Origin: Cliona cf. orientalis
Taxonomy: Eukaryota > Porifera > Demospongiae > Clionaida > Clionaidae
Direction: 5' to 3'
Length of the DNA: 64,000 bases
Assembly: GCA_963930775.1 (NCBI GenBank)
Contig: OZ005706.1
Span: 1,754,545-1,818,544, forward strand
Below are positions 1 to 9,820 of the stretch, piece by piece. Below the pieces are notes generated by a model. It was not told the origin of the DNA. It saw only the letters and a program-made list of their open reading frames with translations, and searched no databases. Both the position numbers and the translations under genes were made by a program. Numbering within the stretch: position 1 is the stretch's first letter; every line of letters starts with the position of its first letter.

Positions 1-326
1 TGGCAGCTTCCACTAGCCAGGGATGGGTCTGGGGAGACGTACCAGAAGTGTACATGAGAGTCAACTATTTCTAGGTCCATCACTAAGTAGTTGGTCTCGT
101 TCCCAATCTTCACATGGACTCGGGACTCTGGGTTTTGGGAACAAGACTAGACCACGACGCACATTGCTGCTCGCTGACCGTACGTACTGCGCATGCACAT
201 TAGCCTGTTGACTACTGGAAGCTCTGTGCAACTTGATATTAATCTTTTTGATTAGATATGCCGGCAATGCCTCTCTCTCCAACCTGCCAAACATGTTGGT
301 ATCAAGGAAGAGAACCTCCACTGAGC
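1..326. other. Left flank, no gene recognised
   Basis: Short overlapping open frames exist on both strands here, but none has a recognisable domain, signal peptide or splice context. The tandem duplication begins near position 327, so this is the sequence outside it. Nothing supported. Confidence 0.4.
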
Positions 327-1220
327 CTACCTCCACCCATTCTCTATGTGTCTGGAACCTCATTGCAACATGTAACAAGTGTAAGATACTTGGGAGTTGA
401 ACTAACTCATGGTCTCTTCATATATCCGCCCACCAATGTACTCCTGATCCCACTTATGTCAGTGCCAAACTTGAAGGCCAGGCAGCTTATTGGATTACTT
501 TACCATCATTTTTATAAGCATGCTAACATAGCCAATCTTCTCCAATTAAGTCATTTATCAGACCACATCTGGAATATTATGCAATTGTCTGGGATCCACA
601 CCTCTCCTGGAGAAAATTCAGTGATTCACTCTGCGTATGTCCAATCCTCTGCGGTTAGCCAACAAATAGACGGGTTGCCTTAATATGATTAGCATGGCAA
701 GGTCATAAATTAGAAAAATCAGTACCCTCAAGACATGTCGTTATGGCAATGATTTTTTTTTTAGATAATGCTATTGACCCATGTAATCATCACACTGAAG
801 TTTGAGACTTGTCTGATCTATTGCTGATTTTATAAAAATCTTAGAAGTGAGCAATTTTCCCATATGTTTGTATTGCGGTAGGGCACATTTTGCCCTACTG
901 CCATACAAACATATGGGAAAATTGCTCACTTCTAGGATTTTTATAAAATCAGCAATAGATCAGACAAGTCTCAAACTTCAGTGTGATGATTACATGGGTC
1001 AATAGCATTATCTAAAAAAAAATCATTGCCATAGCAACAAGCCTTGATGGTATTGATTTTCCGCATGTTCATGTGGCTTGAACTTTCATGTCATGAATTA
1101 CATTAAGGCAACCCGTCTATAGGCTAGTGGAGTCAACCAATTTTATAATTCTTTCTTTCCAAAAATCATTGCTCTTTGGAACTCTCTCCCCTCAATTCTT
1201 TTAAATCAGGCCTCAGTCAG
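327..1220 (+). pseudogene. Decayed non-LTR retrotransposon (LINE) 3' fragment, left copy
   Basis: The + strand encodes pieces of the C-terminal half of a LINE reverse-transcriptase protein. The pieces are a VSGT...VRYLGVELT block and ARQLIGLLYHHFYKHA; a shifted frame then reads RPHLEYY-VWDPHL. After the foldback insertion, an FFPK-ALWNSLPSILLN tail follows at about 1140-1215. These are typical post-palm motifs of CR1/jockey-like elements. The frame is broken by indels and by the MITE at 666-1120. The same decayed piece occurs in the right unit, so it was already dead when the unit duplicated. Confidence 0.7.
666..1120. mobile_element. Foldback MITE (near-complete palindrome)
   Basis: The ends are perfect 19-bp inverted repeats, ATAGACGGGTTGCCTTAAT at 666-684 and its complement at 1102-1120. 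Inside them the two arms remain largely complementary up to a centre near 890, where 'tagggca' and 'tgcccta' face each other. The whole ~455 bp could therefore fold into one long hairpin. The right duplication unit lacks it and reads straight through at about 6574-6595. A TA target duplication is possible but ambiguous. No coding capacity. Confidence 0.85.
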
Positions 1221-1363
1221 CATTTTATGAACAAATCTAAGATGTCGCAGGATATCGATGTGGCGTGTACGTACTATATTGACGACCTTTACCATGTACA
1301 CCGTTCGAACTTGCAGCTATATTACGGTGGATGTGGTCAAATTTTTCATTAAATAAATCAAAG

Positions 1364-3770
1364 ATGTCGCAGGATAGCGTGAAGGACCGTGATTGTGAAA
1401 AGCTCCAAGAATTACTCGATGACGATACATGGAAAGAGGCTTCTGAAGTGGGACACGCGCTAAAGGAACTGATTGACAAGTATCTGCAAAATTCGGGACC
1501 GCAAGCAGTGGCAGAACTGACCGAGTTGAAGAAAGCTATAGAAAAGAGCTACAATTATTCACGAAATGCCAGGATTGATGGAACAATAGCCACTGTACTT
1601 GCAATAATTATAACCGTCGCAGCATTTGGCCTAGGTTTTATCACACTTGGTACATTGAAGTCTTGGACTTACAGTCATTGCAGCAGTTCTAGCAGCTGCT
1701 GGTGGAGTTACAATACGCGGGGCAGAAATAGGTTACCGTGACTTTGTAGTATCTCGAAATAAACTGAAAGAGGCGGAAAAAGCATGTCATAAATTAAATA
1801 AAATGATGCAAGAGATCAAAGAGCATGGTGACAAATACTTAAACCATATTGAGTCACTTTGTATATAATATTTCATGTCCAAAGTTACAACAAAGGATGC
1901 ACAAATAGCAGATATTATGCTAATACAAGTGAGCACCCTTGCTATACAACGAAACTAATAAATAATACAGTATGAGAGAAATGACATAACCCGTAGAGGT
2001 AATAGGTAATACATAACAGTTCAGTACACGACTATATCTTACAATAATATACAGTAGCTAACATAAAACTTAAGTAAATGGATGATTACATAGTGCTTTC
2101 TTGAAGGATAAAAAAGTATGACTGGAAACAACATCAAAAGGTAGTTGGTTCCACATTCGTGCAGTTCGACAAAAAAAAAGAATTAAAAGAACTTACTGAA
2201 CGGGTAAAAGGGACATTCAATGTTAAATTGTGAGACCTTGTGTCATGTACAGAAGAAAATAAAGAAAGTGGTAAATTTATGAAGTATGCCTGCCCATTAA
2301 TGATTTTGTATAAATAACACAGTTTCAGCTGTGACCGCCTGGACTGGAGAGTGTCTATATTCAGTAATTTGAGCCTTTCGTCATAGCTCACATCACGCCA
2401 CTTTTTCGTACACACTTTGGATGCGAATCGTTGCACTGACTCGAGAGCATTGATATCCTTTGATAGATGTGGATCCCAGACAGGAGTGGCGTACTCAAGG
2501 TGTGGGCGCACTTGTGTGATGTACAATGCTTTGAGAGTAGAGGTGCTAGAATCTCCATAAAACTGACGATAGAGTAGACCCAACCTTTGACGTGCTCTTG
2601 AACAAACTCTAGAAATGTGGTCACTCCAAGTCAGAGTGGAATTGATGACCACTCCCAAGTATTTGTAGGATTCAACCTTTCAAGAATCTGTCCAAAGACA
2701 TTTATTGACTGACCACTGAGGTACGAGTGCTTCCTTGACACAAGTAACGATTTACATTTGCGTACATTCAGTGTCAGATGATGGAAAGTAATCCAGTTGG
2801 CTAGTGAATCTACATCTTCCTGAAGAGCAAGAGTGTCTTCAGCGCAATAGATGACCCTGTGCAAGAGCAGGTCATCAGCAAAAATCACCAGACTGCCACC
2901 ATTTAATGGGATGCTAGTGAGACCGTCGATGTAAATCAGGAACAGTAGGGGTCCAAGCACTGAGCCCTGCGGTACTCCAGATATTACATTGACTGGATCA
3001 GAATTAACTCCGCATACTCCCACTTGCTGTTTTCTATTATAGAGGTAACTAGAGATCCAGGATACTAATGCTGTAGGGACATTCAGAGATATTAACTTAT
3101 CAATCAGGGGACCATGGGGCACACTGTCGAACGCTTTTTGAAGATCAAAAAATATTGCCTGAACGTCAGCTCCTTTATCTAGATGTTCATACCAGTCATG
3201 CATAGCAGAGAGGATGGCACCGGTGGTTGATCTCCCAGGCATGAAGCCCCACTGTTGGTCAGATATAGATAGTATCGATCGAAGTTTGCTGGCACTTCCC
3301 AAGAGATATGCCACGCAAGGAGAATATGAGTGCCACACATGCACAGAGTTCTACAGTCGTTGCATATTCAGATCAGAGCTGATAAATGGTGTTGAGGATG
3401 TTGGAAATTGTATAATTGTCATCACAAATTCTGTCAGAGCTGGCTTGCAAGCTAGCGCCCAAAGTGCTTATTTTGGGCTTGGAACATTCGGACGGGCATT
3501 AAGCATTGGGAGCTTAGCTTTTGCTATTCTATTCTTACCCCCATCAATATAGTAATCTTGGTCAAATCTGCCTACGATGTTCACAAATATAAAAATGGGT
3601 ATGGATATTCCAATTCTGCTGCAGCTAAAAACATTAGAAGTGTCCTGGAAAAGATGAAAGAGAATGAAAAGAATCTAATGAATTTCCGAGATCAGCTACC
3701 AGGTACCAGTGCAGGTGCTGAAACAGATCAAGATGATGGAATTGCCATGCATGCAGATCTCAATCTATAG
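1364..3770 (+). pseudogene. Apolipoprotein-L-like gene, left copy, disrupted
   Basis: The reading frame starts with MSQDSVKDRDCEKLQELLDD (ATG at 1364). It continues through a helical region into a Gly/Ala-rich hydrophobic hairpin (IDGTIATVLAIIITVAAFGLG) that resembles the membrane-inserting segment of apolipoprotein-L proteins. It is broken by a 4-nt difference near 1650, which shifts the frame. A reverse-transcribed LINE insertion at about 1860-3292 interrupts it again, and there is one extra C in the run near 3540. The 3' half (3300-3770) still encodes the Cys-containing EYECHTCTEFYSRC block, a second hydrophobic segment and an acidic tail. Compared with the right copy this is clearly a dead gene. 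The ApoL assignment rests on hydrophobic pattern and domain order and is moderate. Confidence 0.65.
1860..3292 (-). mobile_element. 5'-truncated LINE inserted in the left ApoL-like copy
   Basis: The minus strand encodes a reverse-transcriptase domain. It contains GFMPGRSTTGAIL, IFFDLQKAFDSV, a GVPQGSVLGPLLF block and the catalytic FADDLL box. A shifted frame (2134-2658) continues the C-terminal region with GLLYRQFYG, VRPHLEYATPVWDPHL and VQRFASK. The endonuclease and N-terminal part are missing. The right duplication unit is uninterrupted at this point, which defines the boundaries. A 5-bp 'cactt' occurs at both edges (1855-1859 and 3293-3297), consistent with a short target-site duplication. 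One frameshift near 2640-2680 makes it inactive. Confidence 0.85.
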
Positions 3771-4797
3771 ATCTTTCAAAAACATTTTTAACTTGTAGAT
3801 TGTCAATTGTCCATGCATGTGTTGCACAAGCCTATTATCTTATATTATAGTACATTAAACAGAATATCATGGCTATAGTATACATTTCACATGACCATGA
3901 TTGTAGTTATATATATTAATAAATATTTTTTATTATTGGCTAATGGGCCACAGATAATACATGAAATATTTGATTTTTTCTCAATAATTAGCGACCAAAC
4001 TTGATCAAAATAAAAATTTAATAGCCCATCATCTAGATCTGCTGTCTGTGTGTGATCCAATCCTCCCTCTTATTCATCACAACACTTTCAATTGTTCGTG
4101 AATGTGATAAGTCAGCGCCTGAAGAATTTAACACTGCATACTCAAATTAAATTAAAGCATGTATTCATGGCATTGTCATTATCAGCCAAGATCTGATAAA
4201 ATCAGCTAGGGCACATCATGACTCGATTTCAGCTTACTGGACAACCTGATGCGAAAGGTCAGAGCCAAATCATATGAAGATCACATGGACAGTTTGACCT
4301 CGAGAGTTATCCAGTGCAATATCCTTGGCTAAATCCCTTGCTCGTGTTGAATATCAACTTGCAAAATGTTGACCAGGACCATTTTTCTCTTGCTTCTGGC
4401 CGGTCTCAGGACCGTATGACGTCATAAAGAGTGTGTGAATGTTGCCGATACACTACAATATATGGCGCAGCGCACACGCGAAGCACCGCAAATGCAAGAT
4501 AACGTAATTAGTGGTTACTATATACTGAATCACATTCCACAGTCAGGCAAAAGTGAGTGGCTTAGTGTATACTGCACAGTGGCATGTTAATAATATTATA
4601 CTGCATGTATAGTGAGTAATTTTTAATTTGGCCATCTAAATACTTACCGCTATAGGTGCGCATTAATTTGGCTATCTATACCGAATTTGCCAAATCACCA
4701 AATTAAAAACCTTTCCCATTAGCTATACTACAGCTATATATTGGGCTTTCCATTTAAGCTTTCTACTATGCCATATACTGTGTACAGTAGATAAGTT
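3771..4797. other. AT-rich 3' flank of the ApoL-like copy
   Basis: Non-coding AT-rich sequence collinear with 7795-8780 of the right unit. No open frame of interest; it contains 'ctgatgcgaaaggtcagagcc' and similar blocks conserved between the two units. I see no gene here. Confidence 0.5.
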
Positions 4798-5815
4798 TTA
4801 AGGTAGCATTAAAGTGCGTGGGCGTGAGGTGGGGGATATGACACCTAAACCACATCAAAGTCATTAGTGAGGTGCATGTTGTGTAACCACGCCCTTTTAA
4901 TTGCACAGGTCTCAGGGGTGTGGCTGCTAGAGCCGGAAGTGTTCATTTAATATCCTCCATGGACCGGAAGCCGAGCCGGAAGGGAGGGGCCAGGCCACGC
5001 CCAAAACAGCCCCACCCTGTTCCCCAAGGACCACCATTCTCAATCAAGTGCCTACTAACCACCGGATGTCCACCGGAAGCCCACAATCAATCCCAATTAA
5101 AACACACAGCTTCCTCAAGGCCAAAACACGCACAAACACTTGGAGGCCGTTCTGCCACACCGCCCACGCAAGAGCTCACCTCATTTCCTGTGTGGGCGGA
5201 GTAACAACACGTCATCGCAACCACATCCGCTTCAAACCATCGTCAGCTTCCGTCCAGCCGTACGGTCCCCTCCATCGCACCGGCGTACAGTGCCTCATTA
5301 ACAGACATGGCCTCACCTCTGACCTCCTGCCACGCCCCCAAAGCCTCCTCGCGGGGTTCAAAGGTCACCACCGCTTCCGGGACACGCCCACCTATCGCCG
5401 AGGCCAAGTCCCAGGCGCCGATATCCAAGCACTGGCCCGTGAAGCCACGCCCAATCGGAAGCAATAAAACCTGCATTAACGCACACGCACACACTCCACA
5501 CAGTGCCAGGAACACGCCCACATGCTTAATTAGGCCTAATAAGGCTTTTTTTTTTTTTTTTTTTTTTTGTCGTTGCGGTTAATAGTTAAGAAAGAATGCT
5601 TTGATCTTGCTTTGAAGTGGGCAATTACCGGTGTTTTCTTCAGGGGCCACTTCCGGTCGCTAATTACACGCGCATAATCATCCCTGGCCGATTCTAGACA
5701 CGCCCACCTTCGACCAAAAGCACTCGTATGGGCTCTTCGGCCACGCCCCTTCACGATTCGCTAATTAAATTAGCCAATCCTGACGCTCACGCCCACGCAC
5801 TTTGATGCTACCTTA
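4798..5815. mobile_element. ~1-kb non-autonomous TIR element bounded by TTAA
   Basis: The ends form ~31-bp inverted repeats with one mismatch. They begin TTAAGGTAGCATTAAAGTGC at 4798 and end with the complement at 5784-5815. The right duplication unit lacks the block (uninterrupted near 8780-8800), which proves insertion. TTAA at both edges is compatible with a piggyBac-type target, though the terminal bases (GGTAGC) are not the usual CCY. The interior is GC-rich, with many 'cacgccc' and 'ccggaag' words and a 20-base T run at 5549-5568. The open frames in it match no transposase I know. Confidence 0.8.
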
Positions 5816-6235
5816 ATAGCTAGTGCTACACCTTCATGGAAGAGCCATAATAATTATTTCTGATGGGTCTAAATTTGTGCCATGTATATTGAATTCTTGA
5901 GGGGTTTGAAATCAGGCTTGTTACCCTAGGTTATTTTAATGATGGTTTAATACCATGAAGATCAATTCTGGGGGGCTATCATGTAAATCTCATTGCATTT
6001 TAATGAATCTTGGAGGGGTCAAGTCCTCTTTTTAATTGGTTCTTGATGGTCGAAGTCAATATTTAGCGGGGTACCATATCTGTTCTAATTAACGTGCCAC
6101 TAAAAAATAATTACCAACCTTGGGTGGCGCATAATTAGAGCAAGGAAATTAATATTGCATGTGGTCTAGGTGGCGCATCTTTTAGAGAGGCACATTGTAG
6201 CTAATTAGAGTGAAAGTGTGGAAAATATGGTTTCC
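5816..6235. repeat. Terminal block of the left duplication unit
   Basis: Non-coding sequence matching 8797-9212 of the right unit ('gtgctaca..ttcatgg', 'attcttgaggggtttgaaat', 'gtaccatatctgttctaat', 'aaggaaattaat'). It ends at the duplication junction. No gene. Confidence 0.8.
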
Positions 6236-6239
6236 TACC

Positions 6240-6690
6240 TCCTACCTCCACCCATTCTCTATGTGTCTGGAACCCCATTGCAACATGTGACAAGTGTAAG
6301 ATACTTGAGAGTTGAACTAACTCAAGATCTTTCATGGTCTCTTCATATATCCCACCAATGTACTCCTGATCCCACTTATGTGCCAAACTTGAAAGCCAGG
6401 CAGCTTATTGGATTACTTTACCATCATTTTTATAAGCATGCTAACACAGCCAATCTTCTCCAATTAAGTCATTTATCAGACCACATCTGGAATATTATGC
6501 AATTGTCTGGGATCCACACCTCTCCTGGAGAAAATTCAGTGATTCTGTGTATCCAATCCTCTGCGGTTAGCCCAACATGGCAACAAACAGGCTAGAATCA
6601 ACCAATTTTATAATTCTTTCTTTCCAAAAATCATTGCTCTTTGGAACTCTCTCCCCTCAATTCTTTTAAATCAGGCATTAATTTTTATGA
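6240..6690 (+). pseudogene. Decayed LINE 3' fragment, right copy
   Basis: Same fragment as in the left unit but uninterrupted. It carries a VRYLRVELT block, a shortened loop, ARQLIGLLYHHFYKHA, then in a shifted frame RPHLEYY-VWDPHLSW, and a C-terminal ALWNSLPSILLN motif. Frame shifts and the missing palm and endonuclease make it inactive. It is co-duplicated with the downstream ApoL-like gene. Confidence 0.7.
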
Positions 6691-6838
6691 ACAAATCTAA
6701 GATGTCGCAGGATAGCGGTGTATCGATGTAGCGTGTACGTACTTTATTGACGACCTTTACCATGTGCACCGTTCGAAAGGCTTGCAGCTATAATACGGTG
6801 GATGTGGTCAAATTTTTCATTTAATGAATAAATCCAAG

Positions 6839-7793
6839 ATGTCGCAGGATAGCGTGAAGGACCGTGATTGTGAAAAGCTCCAAGAATTACTCGATGACGA
6901 TACATGGAAAGAGGCTTCTGACTCGCTAAAGACTCTGAAACTGAAAGTTGACAATTATCTGCAAAATTCGGGACCGCAAGCAGTGACAGAACTGACCGAG
7001 TTGAAGGAAGCTATAGAAAAGAGCTACAGTGATTCACGAAAGGCCAGGATTGCTGGAACAATGGCCACTGTAATTGCAATAATTATAACCGTCGCAGCAT
7101 TTGGTCTAGGTTTTATCTCACTTGGTGCAAGTCTTGGACTTACAGTCATTGCAGCAGTTCTAGCAGCTGCTGGTGGAGTTACCGTTGAATACGCGGGGCA
7201 GAAATAGGTTACTTTGTGGTATCTCGAAATAAACTGAAGGAGGCGGAAGAAGTACATAATAAATTAAACAAAATGATGCAAGAGATCAAAGAGCATGGTG
7301 AGAAATATTTAAACCATATTAAGTCACTTTCCGAAAGATATGCCACGCAAGGAGAATATGAGTGCCACATATGCACAGAGTTCTACAGTCGTTGCATATT
7401 CAGATCGGAGCTGATAAATGGTGTTGAGGATATTGGAAACTGTATAATTGTCATCACAAATTCTGTCAGAGCTGGCTTGCAAGCTAGCGCCCAAAGTGCT
7501 TATTTTGGGCTTGGAACATTCGGACGGGCATTAAGCATTGGGAGCTTAGCTTTTGCTATTCTATTCTTACCCATCAATATAGCAATCTTGGTCAAATCTG
7601 CCTACGATGTTCACCAATATAAAAATGGGAATGGAAAATCCAATTCTGCTGCAGCAAAAAACATCGGAAGTGTCCTGGAAAAGATGGAAAAGAATGAAGT
7701 GGATCTAATAAAGTTCCGAGATCTGCTACCAGGTACCAGTGCAGGTGCTGAAACAGACCAAAATGATGGAATTGCCACGCATGCAGATCTATA
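6839..7793 (+). pseudogene. Apolipoprotein-L-like gene, right copy, one frameshift
   Basis: The frame opens with MSQDSVKDRDCEKLQELLDD (ATG 6839, with an in-frame ATG 15 bp upstream). It has an amphipathic helical region, then a hydrophobic hairpin with GTMATVIAIIITVAAFGLG and a second Gly/Ala segment, and stops at 7205-7207 after VEYAGQK. The downstream frame (about 7208-7793) carries on with the expected sequence. That covers a charged helix, the YECHICTEFYSRC Cys block, a second hydrophobic segment (SIGSLAFAILFLPINIAIL) and an acidic tail. Relative to the left copy there is a 5-nt excess at about 7178-7195, which accounts for the stop. No splice sites rescue it, so it is either a recent pseudogene or an assembly error. 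ApoL proteins insert into membranes; any role here is inference. Confidence 0.6.
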
Positions 7794-9212
7794 GATCTTT
7801 CAAAAAAAATTTTAACCTGTAGATTGTCAATAATAATTTTATTATTGTCAATGCATGTTTTCCACAAGCCTATTATAGTACATTAAACAGAATGTCATAG
7901 CTATAGTATATAGTTCACATGACCATGGATATTATTATTAATAAATATTATTATTGGCTAATGGGCCACAGATAATACATGAAATATTTGATATAATTAA
8001 AATTTTTTTCTCAATAATTAGCGACCAAACTTGGTCAAAATAAAAATTTAATAGCCGATCATCTAGATCTGCTGTCTGTGTGTGATCCAATCCTCCCTCT
8101 TATTCATCATAACACTTTGTTCGTGAATGTGATAAGTTAGCGCCTGAAGAATTTAACACTGCATACTCAAATTAAATTAAAGCATGCATTCATGGCATTG
8201 TCATTATCAGCCAAGATCTGATAAAGTCAGCTAGGGCACATCATGACTCGATTTCAGCTTACTGGACAACCTGATGCGAAAGGTCAGAGCCAAGTCAATG
8301 ACATATGAAGATCACATGGACAGTTTGACCTCGAGAGTTGTCCAGTGCAATATCCTTGGCTAAATCTCTTCCTCGTGTTGAATTTCAACTTGCAAAATGT
8401 TGACCAGGACCATTTTTCTCTTGCTTCTGGCCGGCCTCAGGACCGTATGACGTCACAAAGAGTGTGTGGGCGTTGTCAATACACTACAATTAATATATGG
8501 CACGGCACACGCGCGAAGCACCGCAAATGCAAGATAATGTAATTCTAGTAGTGGTTACTACTGAATCACATTCCACAATCAGGCAAAAGTGAAGGCTTAG
8601 TGTATACTGCACAGTGGCATGTTAATAATATTATACTGTATAGTGGATAATTTTAAATTTGGCCATCTAAATACTTACCGCCATAGGTGCACATGTGTTT
8701 AAGTTCATTTTAATACTGAATTCGCCAAATCACCAAATTAAAAACCTCTCTAACTATAATTATAGCTAATAATACGGTATTGGGCTTTCCATTTAATAGT
8801 GCTACACCCTCATGGAAGAGGCCCATAATAATAATTTCTGAATTTTTGCCATGCATACTGAATTCTTGAGGGGTTTGAAATCTTGTTACCCTAGGCTATT
8901 TTTAATGATGGTTTAATACCATGAAGATAATGGTCAATTCTGGGGGATTATTATGTGAATCTTATTGCGTTTTAATGAGTCTTGAAGGGGGTCAAGTCCT
9001 CTTTTTAATTGGTTCTAAGAATCTTGATGGTTGAAGTCAATGTTTAGGGGGTACCATATCTGTTCTAATATAACGTGCCACTAAAAAATAATTAACAACC
9101 TTGGGTGGTGCATAATTAGAGCAAGGAAATTAATGTTGCATGTGGTCTAGGTGGCGCATCTTTTAGAGAGACACGTTGTAATTAGAGTGAAAGTGTGGAA
9201 AATATGGTTTCC

Positions 9213-9820
9213 AGTTCTCAGTATTATCGAGTTATCAACTGCAAATACTGCTCTAATTAGAGAACGCATCTGGAATAATAATTAGCATGGCCACATGGTG
9301 TATATTATAGCAATAAATAGAACGCAAAAATCAGGACTATGGCGTTGGTGGTGCATCCATTAGAGAGGGTACAGTAAATCAAAATTTAGTCTTCTGTGGG
9401 GGTGTACTACATCTTCATCATCCAAGGATTTTCTAATCTTAATTGTATCCAGCCCTACAAGTTTAATACGCACCCGGGGAGAGACATGAGAGAGAAAATG
9501 ATGCATGAAGGGGGCTGGGCACGAGACTAAGCATTAATTTTTATGGCTATAATATTATCTCTATAGCTAATAATATTATTATCGGTAATTACAGTGTTTA
9601 GATAAGCAGGCTGGAGAGACTAGAAGTCACAGTGCACATGAGAATCATGTTTACAATGTCAATAATGGTGACGATCTTTACCGAATATTTGACTTGCTGT
9701 GCGCGCGCATGTGCAATCAATATCAATCTATGCTAGCATACTGTGTATATATATCGATTGTTGGTCGAGTGCTGATATGCATACTCGAAAGGAGTTAATC
9801 GAGCCTTTAAACACTCTAAA
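9213..9820. other. Intergenic / upstream region of receptor gene A
   Basis: AT-rich sequence without a supported gene. It contains one copy of the recurrent word tgacgatctttaccg (9669-9683), about 140 bp upstream of the receptor start codon. Confidence 0.4.

Larger units (their letters stand above)
327..6235. repeat. Left unit of a ~3-kb tandem duplication
   Basis: From the run 'ctacctccaccc' near 320-336 onward, this stretch matches 6240-9212 in the same order. The order is LINE remnant, ApoL-like gene, a shared AT-rich 3' flank, and a terminal block ending at 'gtggaaaatatggtttcc' (about 6218-6235). The unit is about 5.9 kb because it contains three insertions missing from the right unit: 666-1120, about 1860-3292 and 4798-5815. 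Removing them leaves about 3.0 kb, close to the length of the right unit. The junction carries a short 'ctacctccaccc' homology. Confidence 0.85.
6236..9212. repeat. Right unit of the ~3-kb tandem duplication
   Basis: Same order of segments as the left unit but without its three insertions. It contains a LINE remnant (6240-6690), an ApoL-like gene (6839-7793), the AT-rich 3' flank and the terminal block (8797-9212). It acts as the empty-site reference that defines each insertion in the left unit. Confidence 0.85.

Noticed and set aside
2134..3344. Reading the LINE segment as a host gene
   Set aside because: The reverse-transcriptase palm motifs and the empty site in the sister unit show it is an inserted retroelement.
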